Below are positions 1 to 6,217 of a stretch of DNA of 6,217 nucleotides, in pieces. Numbering within the stretch: position 1 is the stretch's first letter; every line of letters starts with the position of its first letter. Made by a program: the position numbers and the translations under genes. The notes below the pieces were generated by a model. It was not told the DNA's origin. It did no database searches and saw nothing but the letters and a program-made list of their open reading frames with translations. Source of the DNA: SYFI01 sp046095485. Its GTDB lineage: Bacteria; Actinomycetota; Thermoleophilia; Miltoncostaeales; Miltoncostaeaceae. The DNA is taken from assembly GCA_046095485.1 (NCBI GenBank), contig JBJTJN010000078.1, positions 1-6,217 on the forward strand, in the 5' to 3' direction.

Positions 1-1
1 G

Positions 2-733
2 GCGCGTGCGCGCCGGGGCACCCCGGCATCGCCATCGCCCGATGCCCCCTCGCGCCCCGGCGCCACCCCGGCCCAGCAGATGGCCGACACCGCCCGCGAG
101 GGAATGCTCACGCTGGGAATCCGCGACGGCGTGCCCGAGCGCGTGGAGGGCCGCGACTACAAGGTGGTCAAGCTCGCGGCGGGCAAGCCGGTCACCATCA
201 CCGGCCGCCTGCTCAACCGCCAAGGCCAGGCCCTGGCCGGGTTCACCATGGTGGCCCGCCAGGGCGGGCGCGACCTCGGCGCCGCCATCACCGGCCCCGA
301 CGGCGCGTTCGTCATCACGGCCGTGCCCATCCGCACCGGCCCCATCGACGTCGGCGTGCCCGACGGATCGAAGGTGGTGCCCGTGCCCACCGGCCCCGGC
401 GTGGCCGTGCGGCTGCGCGCCACCGTCACCCTCAGCGCATCGCGCACCGAGGCCAGCGCCAAGGGGGCACCGGTCATCTTCAAGGGGAAGATGTCGCCGG
501 CCCCGGGTGCAGAGGGGGGCCGCAAGGCGATCGTGCTCGAGTGGCTCGACCCGTTCCGCAAGGCGTGGCGTCCGGTGGTGAATGCCCGCGCGGCCGCGGA
601 CGGCTCGTTCCAGATCCGCTGGGGCTTCCAGGCGAGCGGCCTCACCGTGCCCTTCCGGGTACGCGTGCCGCGCGAGCGCGGGTGGATGATCGAGCCGGGC
701 ACCTCGCCCGTCATCAAGGTAAGGGTGCGATAG
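2..733 (+). CDS. Secreted or surface beta-sandwich (Ig-like) protein, C-terminal part, 5' end outside window
   Basis: The frame is open from the window edge to a TAG stop at 731-733, so the true start is probably upstream; an internal ATG at 80 is possible but less likely, because the preceding codons already read as a plausible linker. The first ~26 visible residues are low-complexity and rich in Ala, Pro, Ser and Arg, like a spacer between domains. Next comes a segment (VTITGRLLNRQGQALAGFTM, then GPDGAFVI) typical of carboxypeptidase-regulatory-like or prealbumin-like beta sandwiches. A second beta-rich module contains GAPVIFKGKM, WLDPFRKAWRPV and VPFRVRVPRERGW, and ends in GTSPVIKVRVR. That closing pattern is common in exported Thermoleophilia proteins, which is recalled and not searched. 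No catalytic motif, Cys pair or membrane segment is visible. The role is unknown; an extracellular structural or adhesive part of a larger protein is inferred. A 17-bp tandem duplication spans the stop codon. Confidence 0.72.
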   Translation, partial: ARARRGTPASPSPDAPSRPGATPAQQMADTAREGMLTLGIRDGVPERVEGRDYKVVKLAAGKPVTITGRLLNRQGQALAGFTMVARQGGRDLGAAITGPDGAFVITAVPIRTGPIDVGVPDGSKVVPVPTGPGVAVRLRATVTLSASRTEASAKGAPVIFKGKMSPAPGAEGGRKAIVLEWLDPFRKAWRPVVNARAAADGSFQIRWGFQASGLTVPFRVRVPRERGWMIEPGTSPVIKVRVR

Positions 734-750
734 AGGTGAGGGTGCGATAG
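717..750. repeat. 17-bp tandem duplication spanning a stop codon
   Basis: Two directly adjacent 17-bp units, AGGTAAGGGTGCGATAG (717-733) and AGGTGAGGGTGCGATAG (734-750), differ at a single base (A or G at unit position 5). The first unit carries the last codons and TAG stop of the upstream beta-sandwich gene. The second lies in the spacer before the toxin-antitoxin operon. Because 17 is not a multiple of three, the second TAG is in a different frame. The simplest explanation is a short slippage duplication at the 3' end of the gene. Confidence 0.9.
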
Positions 751-754
751 CGTG

Positions 755-775
755 ATGACCACTTCCAATGGTCAT
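755..775. promoter_or_regulatory. Inverted repeat, candidate operator of the toxin-antitoxin operon
   Basis: Arms ATGACCA (755-761) and TGGTCAT (769-775) are perfect reverse complements separated by 7 nt. The repeat ends 3 nt before the antitoxin ribosome binding site, where a bound repressor would block transcription or translation initiation. Phd/YefM-type antitoxins are known to repress their own operons by binding palindromes at this location, which is why it is called a candidate operator. An RNA hairpin is an alternative reading. No T-run follows, so it is not an intrinsic terminator of the upstream gene. A TAGCGT hexamer at 748-753 fits a loose -10 pattern, but no convincing -35 accompanies it. 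Confidence 0.5.
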
Positions 776-778
776 GTG

Positions 779-785
779 AAGGAGG
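779..785 (+). promoter_or_regulatory. Strong Shine-Dalgarno site that sets the antitoxin start
   Basis: AAGGAGG lies 5 nt before GTG 791. It is a near-ideal ribosome binding site and chooses this GTG over the in-frame upstream GTG 752 and ATG 755, neither of which has a comparable site. Confidence 0.8.
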
Positions 786-790
786 CCACC

Positions 791-1018
791 GTGGCCACGC
801 GCACCATGTCGATCACCGATGTGAAGGCCAACCTGCTCGCGCTCGTCACCGAGGTGGGCGACACCGGCGACGAGATCGTGATCACCCGCAGGGGGCGGCC
901 GGTCGCGCGCCTGGTGCGCGCGGCATCGGAGCACCCGCTCAAGGGATCGCTCGTGCTGCCCGATGACATGGCGGCCTACGACCTCTCCGCGGAGTGGGCG
1001 GGCAGCGACCTCGCATGA
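791..1018 (+). CDS. Type II antitoxin, Phd/YefM family
   Basis: This encodes a 75-residue protein that should neutralise the PIN-domain toxin encoded next to it and repress the shared promoter. The N-terminal part (MSITDVKANLLALVTEVGDTG, about residues 6-26) and the following EIVITRRGRPVARLV (about 28-42) match the DNA-binding and dimerisation half of Phd/YefM antitoxins, where S/T-x-x-D/E-A/V-K, then I-T-R-x-G-x-P-V-A are the hallmarks. The C-terminal part (LKGSLVLPDDM, then AEW) resembles the toxin-binding tail of antitoxins paired with VapC-type toxins, which often reads L-x-G-x-...-D-D-...-W. The GTG start is chosen for the AAGGAGG site 5 nt upstream; starting at 752 would place the inverted repeat inside the gene. 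The stop overlaps the toxin start as ATGA, implying translational coupling. The family call is firm; the partner assignment rests on adjacency. Confidence 0.9.
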   Translation: MATRTMSITDVKANLLALVTEVGDTGDEIVITRRGRPVARLVRAASEHPLKGSLVLPDDMAAYDLSAEWAGSDLA

Positions 1019-1443
1019 GCGACGGGTGCGTGCTCGACACCTACCCCTGGCTTCACCTCATCGAGGACACCGGGCGCATCCCCCGCGCGGCCCGCAGGCT
1101 GATCGACGCAGGAATCACGCTGCACGTGCCGGCCATGTGCATGTGGGAGGTCGCGATGCTGATCGAGCGAGAACGCGTGACGGTCAACGACCCCGGCATG
1201 AGCGCCGAGCGCTGGCTGCGGGCGGCCTTGGCGGCCCCGTACGAGGTCGCACCCCTCACGCCCCGCATCGCGGCCTGTGCTGCCGACCTCGGGCGCGAGG
1301 GATTCCACGGCGACCCCGCCGACCGCATGGTCTACGCGACGGCGCGGGTGATGGACCTTCCGCTCATCACGGGTGACGAGCAGATCCATGCGTTCGAGAA
1401 GGACCTGCCGCGGCGCAGCCGTCGCCTCGCCGTGTGGGACTGA
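1015..1443 (+). CDS. vapC: PIN-domain ribonuclease toxin, VapC family
   Basis: This is the 142-residue toxin of a type II pair, predicted to cleave RNA with Mg2+ or Mn2+ and so stop translation when antitoxin is lost. The PIN-domain acidic residues are in the expected order: D8 in VLDTYPWL at the N terminus, E45 in MCMWEVAMLIERERV, D100 and D103 in GDPADRMVYATA, and D121 in LPLITGDEQI. The WE-x-A and DPADR patterns are typical of the VapC group paired with Phd/YefM antitoxins. The length is normal for the family, and no active-site residue is missing, so the toxin looks intact. The ATG start lies in an ATGA overlap with the antitoxin stop; an in-frame ATG at 994 would overlap the antitoxin more deeply and is less likely. 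The gene ends 17 bp from the convergent phosphatase stop. The RNA target cannot be inferred. Confidence 0.92.
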   Translation: MSDGCVLDTYPWLHLIEDTGRIPRAARRLIDAGITLHVPAMCMWEVAMLIERERVTVNDPGMSAERWLRAALAAPYEVAPLTPRIAACAADLGREGFHGDPADRMVYATARVMDLPLITGDEQIHAFEKDLPRRSRRLAVWD

Positions 1444-1460
1444 CTCCGGTTGAGACTGGC

Positions 1461-2813
1461 CTAGCGAACTACCGCGGCGGCAGCCGACCGCGCCGTGGCA
1501 GCGGTGCCGCCCACGGGGGTCACGCGCACGCCCGTGGTGGCCCACACGCGCTGGCCCGCGCGCATCGCGCGCGCAGCTGACGCCCCCAGGGCCACCCGCA
1601 CCGTGGTGCGCGCGGGCAGCGATCCATCTGCGGCCAGCCGCACGGTGGCAACCCCGCGGCCCAGCGTGGCGCCGCGCGCAGAGCGGCGAATCGTCACCGC
1701 CGCGCGCACCGTGGCCCCCTGCGGGGCGCGACCGCCAAGCGAGACCGTGACGGGCACGCTCACCCGGCGCGTGCCCTGGCGCAGCACCGTGCGTGCGGCC
1801 ACTCGGGCGGTCACCGAGGCGGCGTCAGCCTGCGTGGCACCGGCCACCGCCCCCTGCCCGGCCGCCTCGCCTGATCCATTCCCATCGGTCCCGAGCGTGA
1901 GCACGTCACGCACCACGCCGTCCACCGACAGGAACTCCGCGGTGAGAAGGGTGTCGGTGGCAGTGATGCGCATGGCGCCGTTCGAACCGCTGTAGTGCGC
2001 CCGGCTCTCGGTCACCGCGGTGGCGGGGAAGGCCGTCACCGACTGCCCGCCGATGCCGTTCACCACGTAGGGCAGCCCGCCGGCCTCGAGGCGCTCGTAG
2101 TAGTGGTCGTGGCCGTTCAGCACCAGGTCGGCGCCCCACTCGCGGAAGGGCCAGCGCATGCCCGCATACGGGCCACGCCCGCTCGAGGTGTAGGGCGGGT
2201 GGTGCACGGCCACCACCTTGAAGGGGGCGCTGGACGCCGCCATGGCCGGCTGCAGCCAGGCCTTCTGCGCGGCCATGTCCGATGCGGTGCGAAGGGCCTC
2301 GTCGGAGTCGAGCATGAAGAAGTGCACGGGCCCGATGCGCACGTCGTACCAGCGCTCGTTGCCGGGCAGCGAGAAGTAGTCCAGGTAGTTGGAGATGCCG
2401 GCGTCGGAGTATTCGTGGTTGCCCGCGATGGGCCACAGCCGGTTGGTCACCGCCGTGCCGCCCGCGCAGTTGGGCCCGCTGGCCACGCCGGCGAGGAAGC
2501 CGCAGTAGTACTTGCCCACCGTGCGGTCGTACTTGCCCGTGCCCGTGCCGCCGGCCGACGAGTAGTAGTTGTCGCCCAGCAGCACCAGGTGGTCGGGGCC
2601 CCACCCGGCCACCATCGACGCCACCGCGGCCTGGTTGGCGTTGTCCACGCCCGGATCGCCGATCACGCCGATCTCGGTGGCGCCCAGTGCAGGCGTCGCC
2701 GCGGCCGCGAGGGCAGCCGTGCCGAGCGCTACTGCGGCAAGCGCGCGAATGCCACCGCGGCCACGCCGTGCTCGCCCCCCCTGGCCCGAGCGCGTGCAGG
2801 CAGCAGCACTCAC
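1461..2813 (-). CDS. Exported purple-acid-phosphatase-type metallophosphoesterase
   Basis: This encodes a predicted 450-residue exported phosphatase or phosphodiesterase with a two-metal centre. From the GTG start at 2813 there is a basic N region (RARRGRGGIR, 14-23), a hydrophobic Ala/Leu stretch (24-39) and a likely signal peptidase site after ALGA (about 45). The five purple acid phosphatase motifs follow in order: GDPG (D53), GDNYY (D81, Y84), GNHE (N132, H133), VAVHH (V201 to H204) and GHDH (H235, H237). The tyrosine ligand Y84 is what separates purple acid phosphatases from most other metallophosphoesterases, so an Fe(III)-M(II) centre is expected. A Thr/Asp/Gly-rich linker leads to a C-terminal beta-sandwich (about 330-450) of unknown role, perhaps wall or substrate binding. 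The start is chosen because GTG overlaps the upstream TGA as GTGA, suggesting coupling. The natural substrate is unknown; phosphate scavenging is inferred. Confidence 0.88.
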   Translation of the reverse strand: MSAAACTRSGQGGRARRGRGGIRALAAVALGTAALAAAATPALGATEIGVIGDPGVDNANQAAVASMVAGWGPDHLVLLGDNYYSSAGGTGTGKYDRTVGKYYCGFLAGVASGPNCAGGTAVTNRLWPIAGNHEYSDAGISNYLDYFSLPGNERWYDVRIGPVHFFMLDSDEALRTASDMAAQKAWLQPAMAASSAPFKVVAVHHPPYTSSGRGPYAGMRWPFREWGADLVLNGHDHYYERLEAGGLPYVVNGIGGQSVTAFPATAVTESRAHYSGSNGAMRITATDTLLTAEFLSVDGVVRDVLTLGTDGNGSGEAAGQGAVAGATQADAASVTARVAARTVLRQGTRRVSVPVTVSLGGRAPQGATVRAAVTIRRSARGATLGRGVATVRLAADGSLPARTTVRVALGASAARAMRAGQRVWATTGVRVTPVGGTAATARSAAAAVVR

Positions 2814-4201
2814 GGCGCGTACCGCACGATCGGCTGTCCAGCGCCCTCCGACAGCGTGGCGTAGGCGGTACACGAGGCATCCACGGCGATGGCCTCCCCC
2901 TGCGGCTCGCGCACGTAGGGGCGGTCGTCGCCCGGCGCAAGCAGCGCGGCACCGATGCCACCGACCGACTGATGCACGCGCACCGCGTCGTAGGTCTTCA
3001 CCACCACCGTGGTGCCATCCGCGCAGGCATCAGCACCCACCACCCCGCCGTAGGCCATCTCGCCCAGCAGGTGCATTACGCCCGAGCCGGCCGCCACCTG
3101 CGCCGCGCTCGCGCGGTACACCCGCGATCGCGCCTCGCGCTTGCTCACCACGTAGAGGTCTCCCGTGGTGCGGTCGGCCACGACGGCCTCGGCGTCACGT
3201 GCCCCGTCCGGGTACGAGAGGCGGATCACCTGCGGAGCGACTGTGGCGAGCGTGCTGCCAGCAGGCACGCCCCATACGGACGGCTCGGCCACGCGATACA
3301 CCCGCACTCCCGACCTCACCGCGGCGTTGTCACCGATGTCGGCGATGAACAGCGCGTCCACGCCGCCCGCCGTGGTGCCAATCGCGATGTCCTCGATATC
3401 GGTGGCGCTCACGCCGGCGAGAGGCACGATCGCTCGCGTGGTGCCATCCCACCCCACGGCAAATACCCGGGCTGTGTCGCCGCTGTCGTTGTGGGTCCAG
3501 AGCACGTCGTCCTGCGTGCGGCTCCAGGCCAGCCCGGAGGCCTCCACGACGGGTGCTCCCACCGCTCCGAACACCGTGCGGGTCGTGCCCGCAAGACGAC
3601 CCGGCGCGGGCGCCGGATCGGCGCCAGGTTCCGGCAGCGGGCCTGCGTCGGGCGTGCCGGGGTCCTCTGATGCAGGGGGGTCCGAAGCCGGATCGGGGAG
3701 CGCGACTTCATCAGGCGACTCGTCCTCGACGGTCTCAGGGGCATCGTCGTCCGGGCGCAGGGGCGCCCCGACTACCTTGGCGGTCACCGCGCGACCGATC
3801 GGCCGTGCAGCGCGCACGGCCACCCGAGCCTCGAGGGCGTCACCGCGCGGCACCTGGCAGTCGACGAGCGCCGCGCGCGCAAGGGGCACTCGCAGATTCA
3901 CCGCACCGGCCCGAGGCACCACACGAAGAGCCTGCCCCACCACTTGGCCGGTGGACTCCTGCCGCACCGTTACGTCCACGCGAGACGCGCGCCCCGGAAT
4001 GCCCGACACGCGAACGCGCAGCCACGCTGATGCCGCCCGGCACGCGGGTGCATCGGCCTTCGCCCGCATGCCCTGCAGGGACACCGCTGAGGCCTCGTCC
4101 ATCACGCCCGGCGCCATCACGAGCGCCGCTGACGACAGCAGGCCTACCGATGCCGCAACGAAGCAGGCGCGGGACGGTCGCTGAGCGTGGCGGAGGGCCA
4201 T
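2810..4201 (-). CDS. Exported protein with Ig-like domain, acidic Pro-rich linker and beta-propeller-like domain
   Basis: This is a 463-residue predicted exported protein of unknown activity. Residues 1-39 form a signal peptide (hydrophobic core about 14-30, possible cleavage after ASA at 37-39). A beta-rich Ig-like region covers about 40-147. A linker at about 149-201 is dominated by Asp, Glu, Pro and Ala. The C-terminal part (about 205-463) has repeating beta-strand patterns of a beta-propeller: ASGLAWSRTQDDVLWTHNDS (221-240), DIEDIAIG (268-275), LFIADIGDN (284-292), YPDGARDAEAV (330-340) and GDLYVVSK (347-354). These match a widespread actinobacterial exported family I recognise by pattern, but for which I know no proven function. 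Four Cys (54, 115, 393, 444) could form disulfides. The ATG at 4201 is chosen because GGGAG lies 9 nt upstream and a signal peptide begins at once; longer in-frame extensions run into the divergent gene. It is the first gene of the unit with the phosphatase. Confidence 0.8.
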   Translation of the reverse strand: MALRHAQRPSRACFVAASVGLLSSAALVMAPGVMDEASAVSLQGMRAKADAPACRAASAWLRVRVSGIPGRASRVDVTVRQESTGQVVGQALRVVPRAGAVNLRVPLARAALVDCQVPRGDALEARVAVRAARPIGRAVTAKVVGAPLRPDDDAPETVEDESPDEVALPDPASDPPASEDPGTPDAGPLPEPGADPAPAPGRLAGTTRTVFGAVGAPVVEASGLAWSRTQDDVLWTHNDSGDTARVFAVGWDGTTRAIVPLAGVSATDIEDIAIGTTAGGVDALFIADIGDNAAVRSGVRVYRVAEPSVWGVPAGSTLATVAPQVIRLSYPDGARDAEAVVADRTTGDLYVVSKREARSRVYRASAAQVAAGSGVMHLLGEMAYGGVVGADACADGTTVVVKTYDAVRVHQSVGGIGAALLAPGDDRPYVREPQGEAIAVDASCTAYATLSEGAGQPIVRYAP

Positions 4202-4210
4202 GCGCGCATG

Positions 4211-4215
4211 CTCCC
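4211..4215 (-). promoter_or_regulatory. Shine-Dalgarno site of the propeller gene
   Basis: On the minus strand GGGAG lies 9 nt before the ATG at 4201. It supports that start over longer in-frame extensions reaching to 4354, which would overlap the first codons of the divergent ATPase gene. Confidence 0.5.
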
Positions 4216-4261
4216 GCCCCCCGAACGGGTGGCAGCGCCAATCCCCCCGGTTCATACCTTT

Positions 4262-4281
4262 CCGCAACAAATCTCTTGCGG
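4262..4281. promoter_or_regulatory. Inverted repeat in the divergent promoter region
   Basis: Arms CCGCAA (4262-4267) and TTGCGG (4276-4281) are perfect reverse complements around an 8-nt spacer richer in A and T. The repeat sits in the GC-poor part of the divergent intergenic region, 48 bp before the ATPase start and 61 bp before the propeller start, where a shared regulator could act on both units. A six-base arm can arise by chance, so this is only a candidate operator or hairpin. Confidence 0.35.
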
Positions 4282-4328
4282 GCGGATCACGCAGCGCCCC
4301 CGCGCACCCGGCCACTAGCCTGAGGGCC

Positions 4329-5180
<852 letters not shown>

Positions 5181-5188
5181 GGCCCCAC

Positions 5189-6217
5189 GTGTTCGAGGGC
5201 CTCTTCACCGCGCTGCGCGACGAGGGGGTGCCCGTGGCGCTGGACGAGTGGCTCACGCTGCACGACGCCCTCGAGCGCGACCTGCACCAGAGCACGCTGT
5301 CGGGCTTCTACCTGATGTCGCGCGCGGTGCTGGTAAAGGATGAATCGCACTACGACGGATTCGACATCGCGTTCGCCCGCTACTTCAGCGGCATCGAGCC
5401 CGCCGGCGAGGCCGTGGACGACCGCGTGTGGAAGTGGCTCGAGGAGAACCCGCACTTCCTGCACATCTCGGAAGACCAGCGCGCGCGGCTGGACGCCATG
5501 CGCGACCAGCTGGAACTCGATGAGCTGCTCGAGAAGCTGAAGGAGAAGCTCGAGGCCCAGGAGGAGGAGCACCACGGGGGCTCCGAGCACATCGGCACCG
5601 GCGGCACCTCGCCCTTCGGCCACTCGGGCTACCACCCGGGGGGAATCCGCATCGGCGGGCAGGGCCGGTGGCGATCGGCGATCCAGACCGCCGGCGACCG
5701 CCGCTACCGCGATCTACGCACCGACCACGAGATCGGCGCACGCGACTTCGGCGTGGCGCTCAGGCGCCTGCGCCAGCTCTCCACGCGCCTGGGCGGCCCG
5801 GCCACCGAGCTCGACGTGGACGACACCATCCGCCAGACCGCCGACCACGCCGGCCAGCTGCGGCTGTCGTTCCGTCGCCCCCGCCGCAACACCGTGCGCG
5901 TGCTGCTCATGCTCGACATCGGCGGGTCGATGGACGACCACATCATGCTGCTCGACCGCCTGTTCACCGCCATGCACCAGGCCAGCCACTTCCGCGACCT
6001 GCAGGTGCGGTTCTTCCACAATTGCGTATACGACCGCGTGTACACCGACCCCAGCATGCACCCGAAGAGGTCCGAGAGCACCCTGCATCTTCTCGCCCAG
6101 CTCGACCCCGACTACAAGCTGGTGATGGTGGGAGACGCCTGCATGGCGCCCAGCGAACTGGTGCTGCCCGGCGGGGCGATCGACTACCAGTACATGAACG
6201 AGGAGCCCGGCGCGGTG
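5189..6217 (+). CDS. CoxE-like VWA-domain protein (COG3825-type), 3' end outside window
   Basis: The frame is open from GTG 5189 through 343 codons to the right edge without a stop, so the gene is 3'-truncated by the window. The N-terminal part (about 1-100) is helical and opens with FEGLFTALRDEGVPVALDEW, the typical start of this family. A charged, coiled-coil-like stretch (about 98-127, rich in Glu, Leu and Lys) and a Gly/His-rich loop (128-159) follow. A conserved linker contains RRYRDLRTDHEIGARDFGVA (171-190) and ALRRLRQL. The VWA domain begins near residue 234 with VRVLLMLDIGGSMDDH (236-251), and a FHNCVYDRVY strand follows. The metal-site motif is D-x-G-x-S (243-247), with Gly replacing the usual first Ser. 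The start has a modest AGGG (5179-5182) six nt upstream. It is almost surely co-transcribed with the MoxR ATPase and probably acts as its adaptor to an unknown client. Confidence 0.9.
   Translation, partial: MFEGLFTALRDEGVPVALDEWLTLHDALERDLHQSTLSGFYLMSRAVLVKDESHYDGFDIAFARYFSGIEPAGEAVDDRVWKWLEENPHFLHISEDQRARLDAMRDQLELDELLEKLKEKLEAQEEEHHGGSEHIGTGGTSPFGHSGYHPGGIRIGGQGRWRSAIQTAGDRRYRDLRTDHEIGARDFGVALRRLRQLSTRLGGPATELDVDDTIRQTADHAGQLRLSFRRPRRNTVRVLLMLDIGGSMDDHIMLLDRLFTAMHQASHFRDLQVRFFHNCVYDRVYTDPSMHPKRSESTLHLLAQLDPDYKLVMVGDACMAPSELVLPGGAIDYQYMNEEPGAV

Larger units (their letters stand above)
4202..4328. promoter_or_regulatory. Divergent intergenic region, expected to hold both promoters
   Basis: These 127 bp separate the starts of the leftward secreted-protein unit and the rightward MoxR/VWA unit, so both promoters should lie here. 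Positions 4251-4278 are clearly poorer in GC than the surroundings, as expected for a promoter core. On the plus strand TACCTT (4255-4260) fits the loose TAnnnT -10 pattern, and on the minus strand TATGAA (4257-4252) is a weak -10-like hexamer. No matching -35 element at a normal 16-18 nt spacing was found for either, so exact promoters are not assigned. Confidence 0.4.

Noticed and set aside
157..768. 203-codon minus-strand frame opposite the first gene
   Set aside because: It has no family resemblance, while the plus-strand frame shows coherent beta-sandwich domains.
752..790. Longer antitoxin start at GTG 752 or ATG 755
   Set aside because: There is no good ribosome binding site before it, the added residues are not family-like, and the inverted repeat would fall inside the gene. 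GTG 791 has AAGGAGG 5 nt upstream.
1444..1460. Possible bidirectional terminator between the convergent stops
   Set aside because: Only a 5-bp stem with one G-T pair (CCGGT and ACTGG) is visible, with no T-run on either side; this is too weak to call.
1995..2864. 289-codon open frame antisense to the phosphatase
   Set aside because: Its translation is His/Val/Gly/Arg-biased with no recognisable motif, as expected of the reverse frame of a GC-rich gene; the minus-strand frame carries all phosphatase motifs.
2814..2873. 20-residue N-terminal extension of the phosphatase to 2873
   Set aside because: It overlaps the conserved end of the propeller gene and pushes the signal peptide inward, whereas GTG 2813 gives a GTGA overlap and a normal signal peptide.
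1906..2961. 351-codon minus-strand frame shifted relative to the phosphatase
   Set aside because: Its Arg/Pro/Gly-rich translation has no motifs and lies over a gene with a complete active site.
3165..4184. 339-codon open frame antisense to the propeller gene
   Set aside because: Its Thr/Ser/Ala/Arg low-complexity translation has no domain signal; it is a by-product of codon bias in the minus-strand gene.

Overview
This is a very GC-rich bacterial window in which both strands code almost end to end. Base composition, frequent GTG starts and repeated short secreted beta-sandwich domains suggest a high-GC actinobacterium. The style of the exported proteins (Ig-like modules ending in V-P-R-E-x-G-x-x-x-x-x-G-T-S-x-x-x-x-V-R-V-R) resembles Thermoleophilia such as Solirubrobacterales or Gaiellales. 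That placement comes from memory of family style, not from a search.

Layout, left to right. (1) The 3' part of a secreted or surface beta-sandwich protein on the plus strand runs in from the left edge; its stop codon lies in a 17-bp near-perfect tandem duplication. (2) A compact type II toxin-antitoxin operon follows, with a Phd/YefM-type antitoxin and a PIN-domain (VapC-like) toxin joined by an ATGA overlap. A 7-bp inverted repeat just before the antitoxin ribosome binding site is a candidate autoregulatory operator. (3) Convergent to this, on the minus strand, is a two-gene unit of exported proteins: an Ig-like plus beta-propeller protein, then a purple-acid-phosphatase-type metallophosphoesterase whose GTG start overlaps the upstream TGA stop (GTGA). 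(4) A 127-bp divergent intergenic region holds an AT-richer island with a 6-bp inverted repeat. (5) Rightward from it run a MoxR-type AAA+ ATPase and, 8 nt after its stop, a CoxE-like von Willebrand A (VWA) protein that is still open at the right edge.

How the parts work together. The toxin-antitoxin pair is self-contained. The secreted pair probably acts outside the membrane: the phosphatase has the full set of seven metal ligands expected of a purple acid phosphatase, while the propeller protein has no assigned biochemical role. The MoxR/VWA pair is a recurring chaperone-like module. It is related to CoxD/CoxE, which mature the CO dehydrogenase metal cluster, but no cox structural genes are visible here, so its client is unknown.

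Nothing here is clearly a new biological system. The points most worth following are the translationally coupled propeller/phosphatase pair, the orphan MoxR/VWA module with an altered metal-site motif, the candidate antitoxin operator and the tandem duplication over a stop codon. I saw no tRNA, rRNA, CRISPR array, transposase or integrase.
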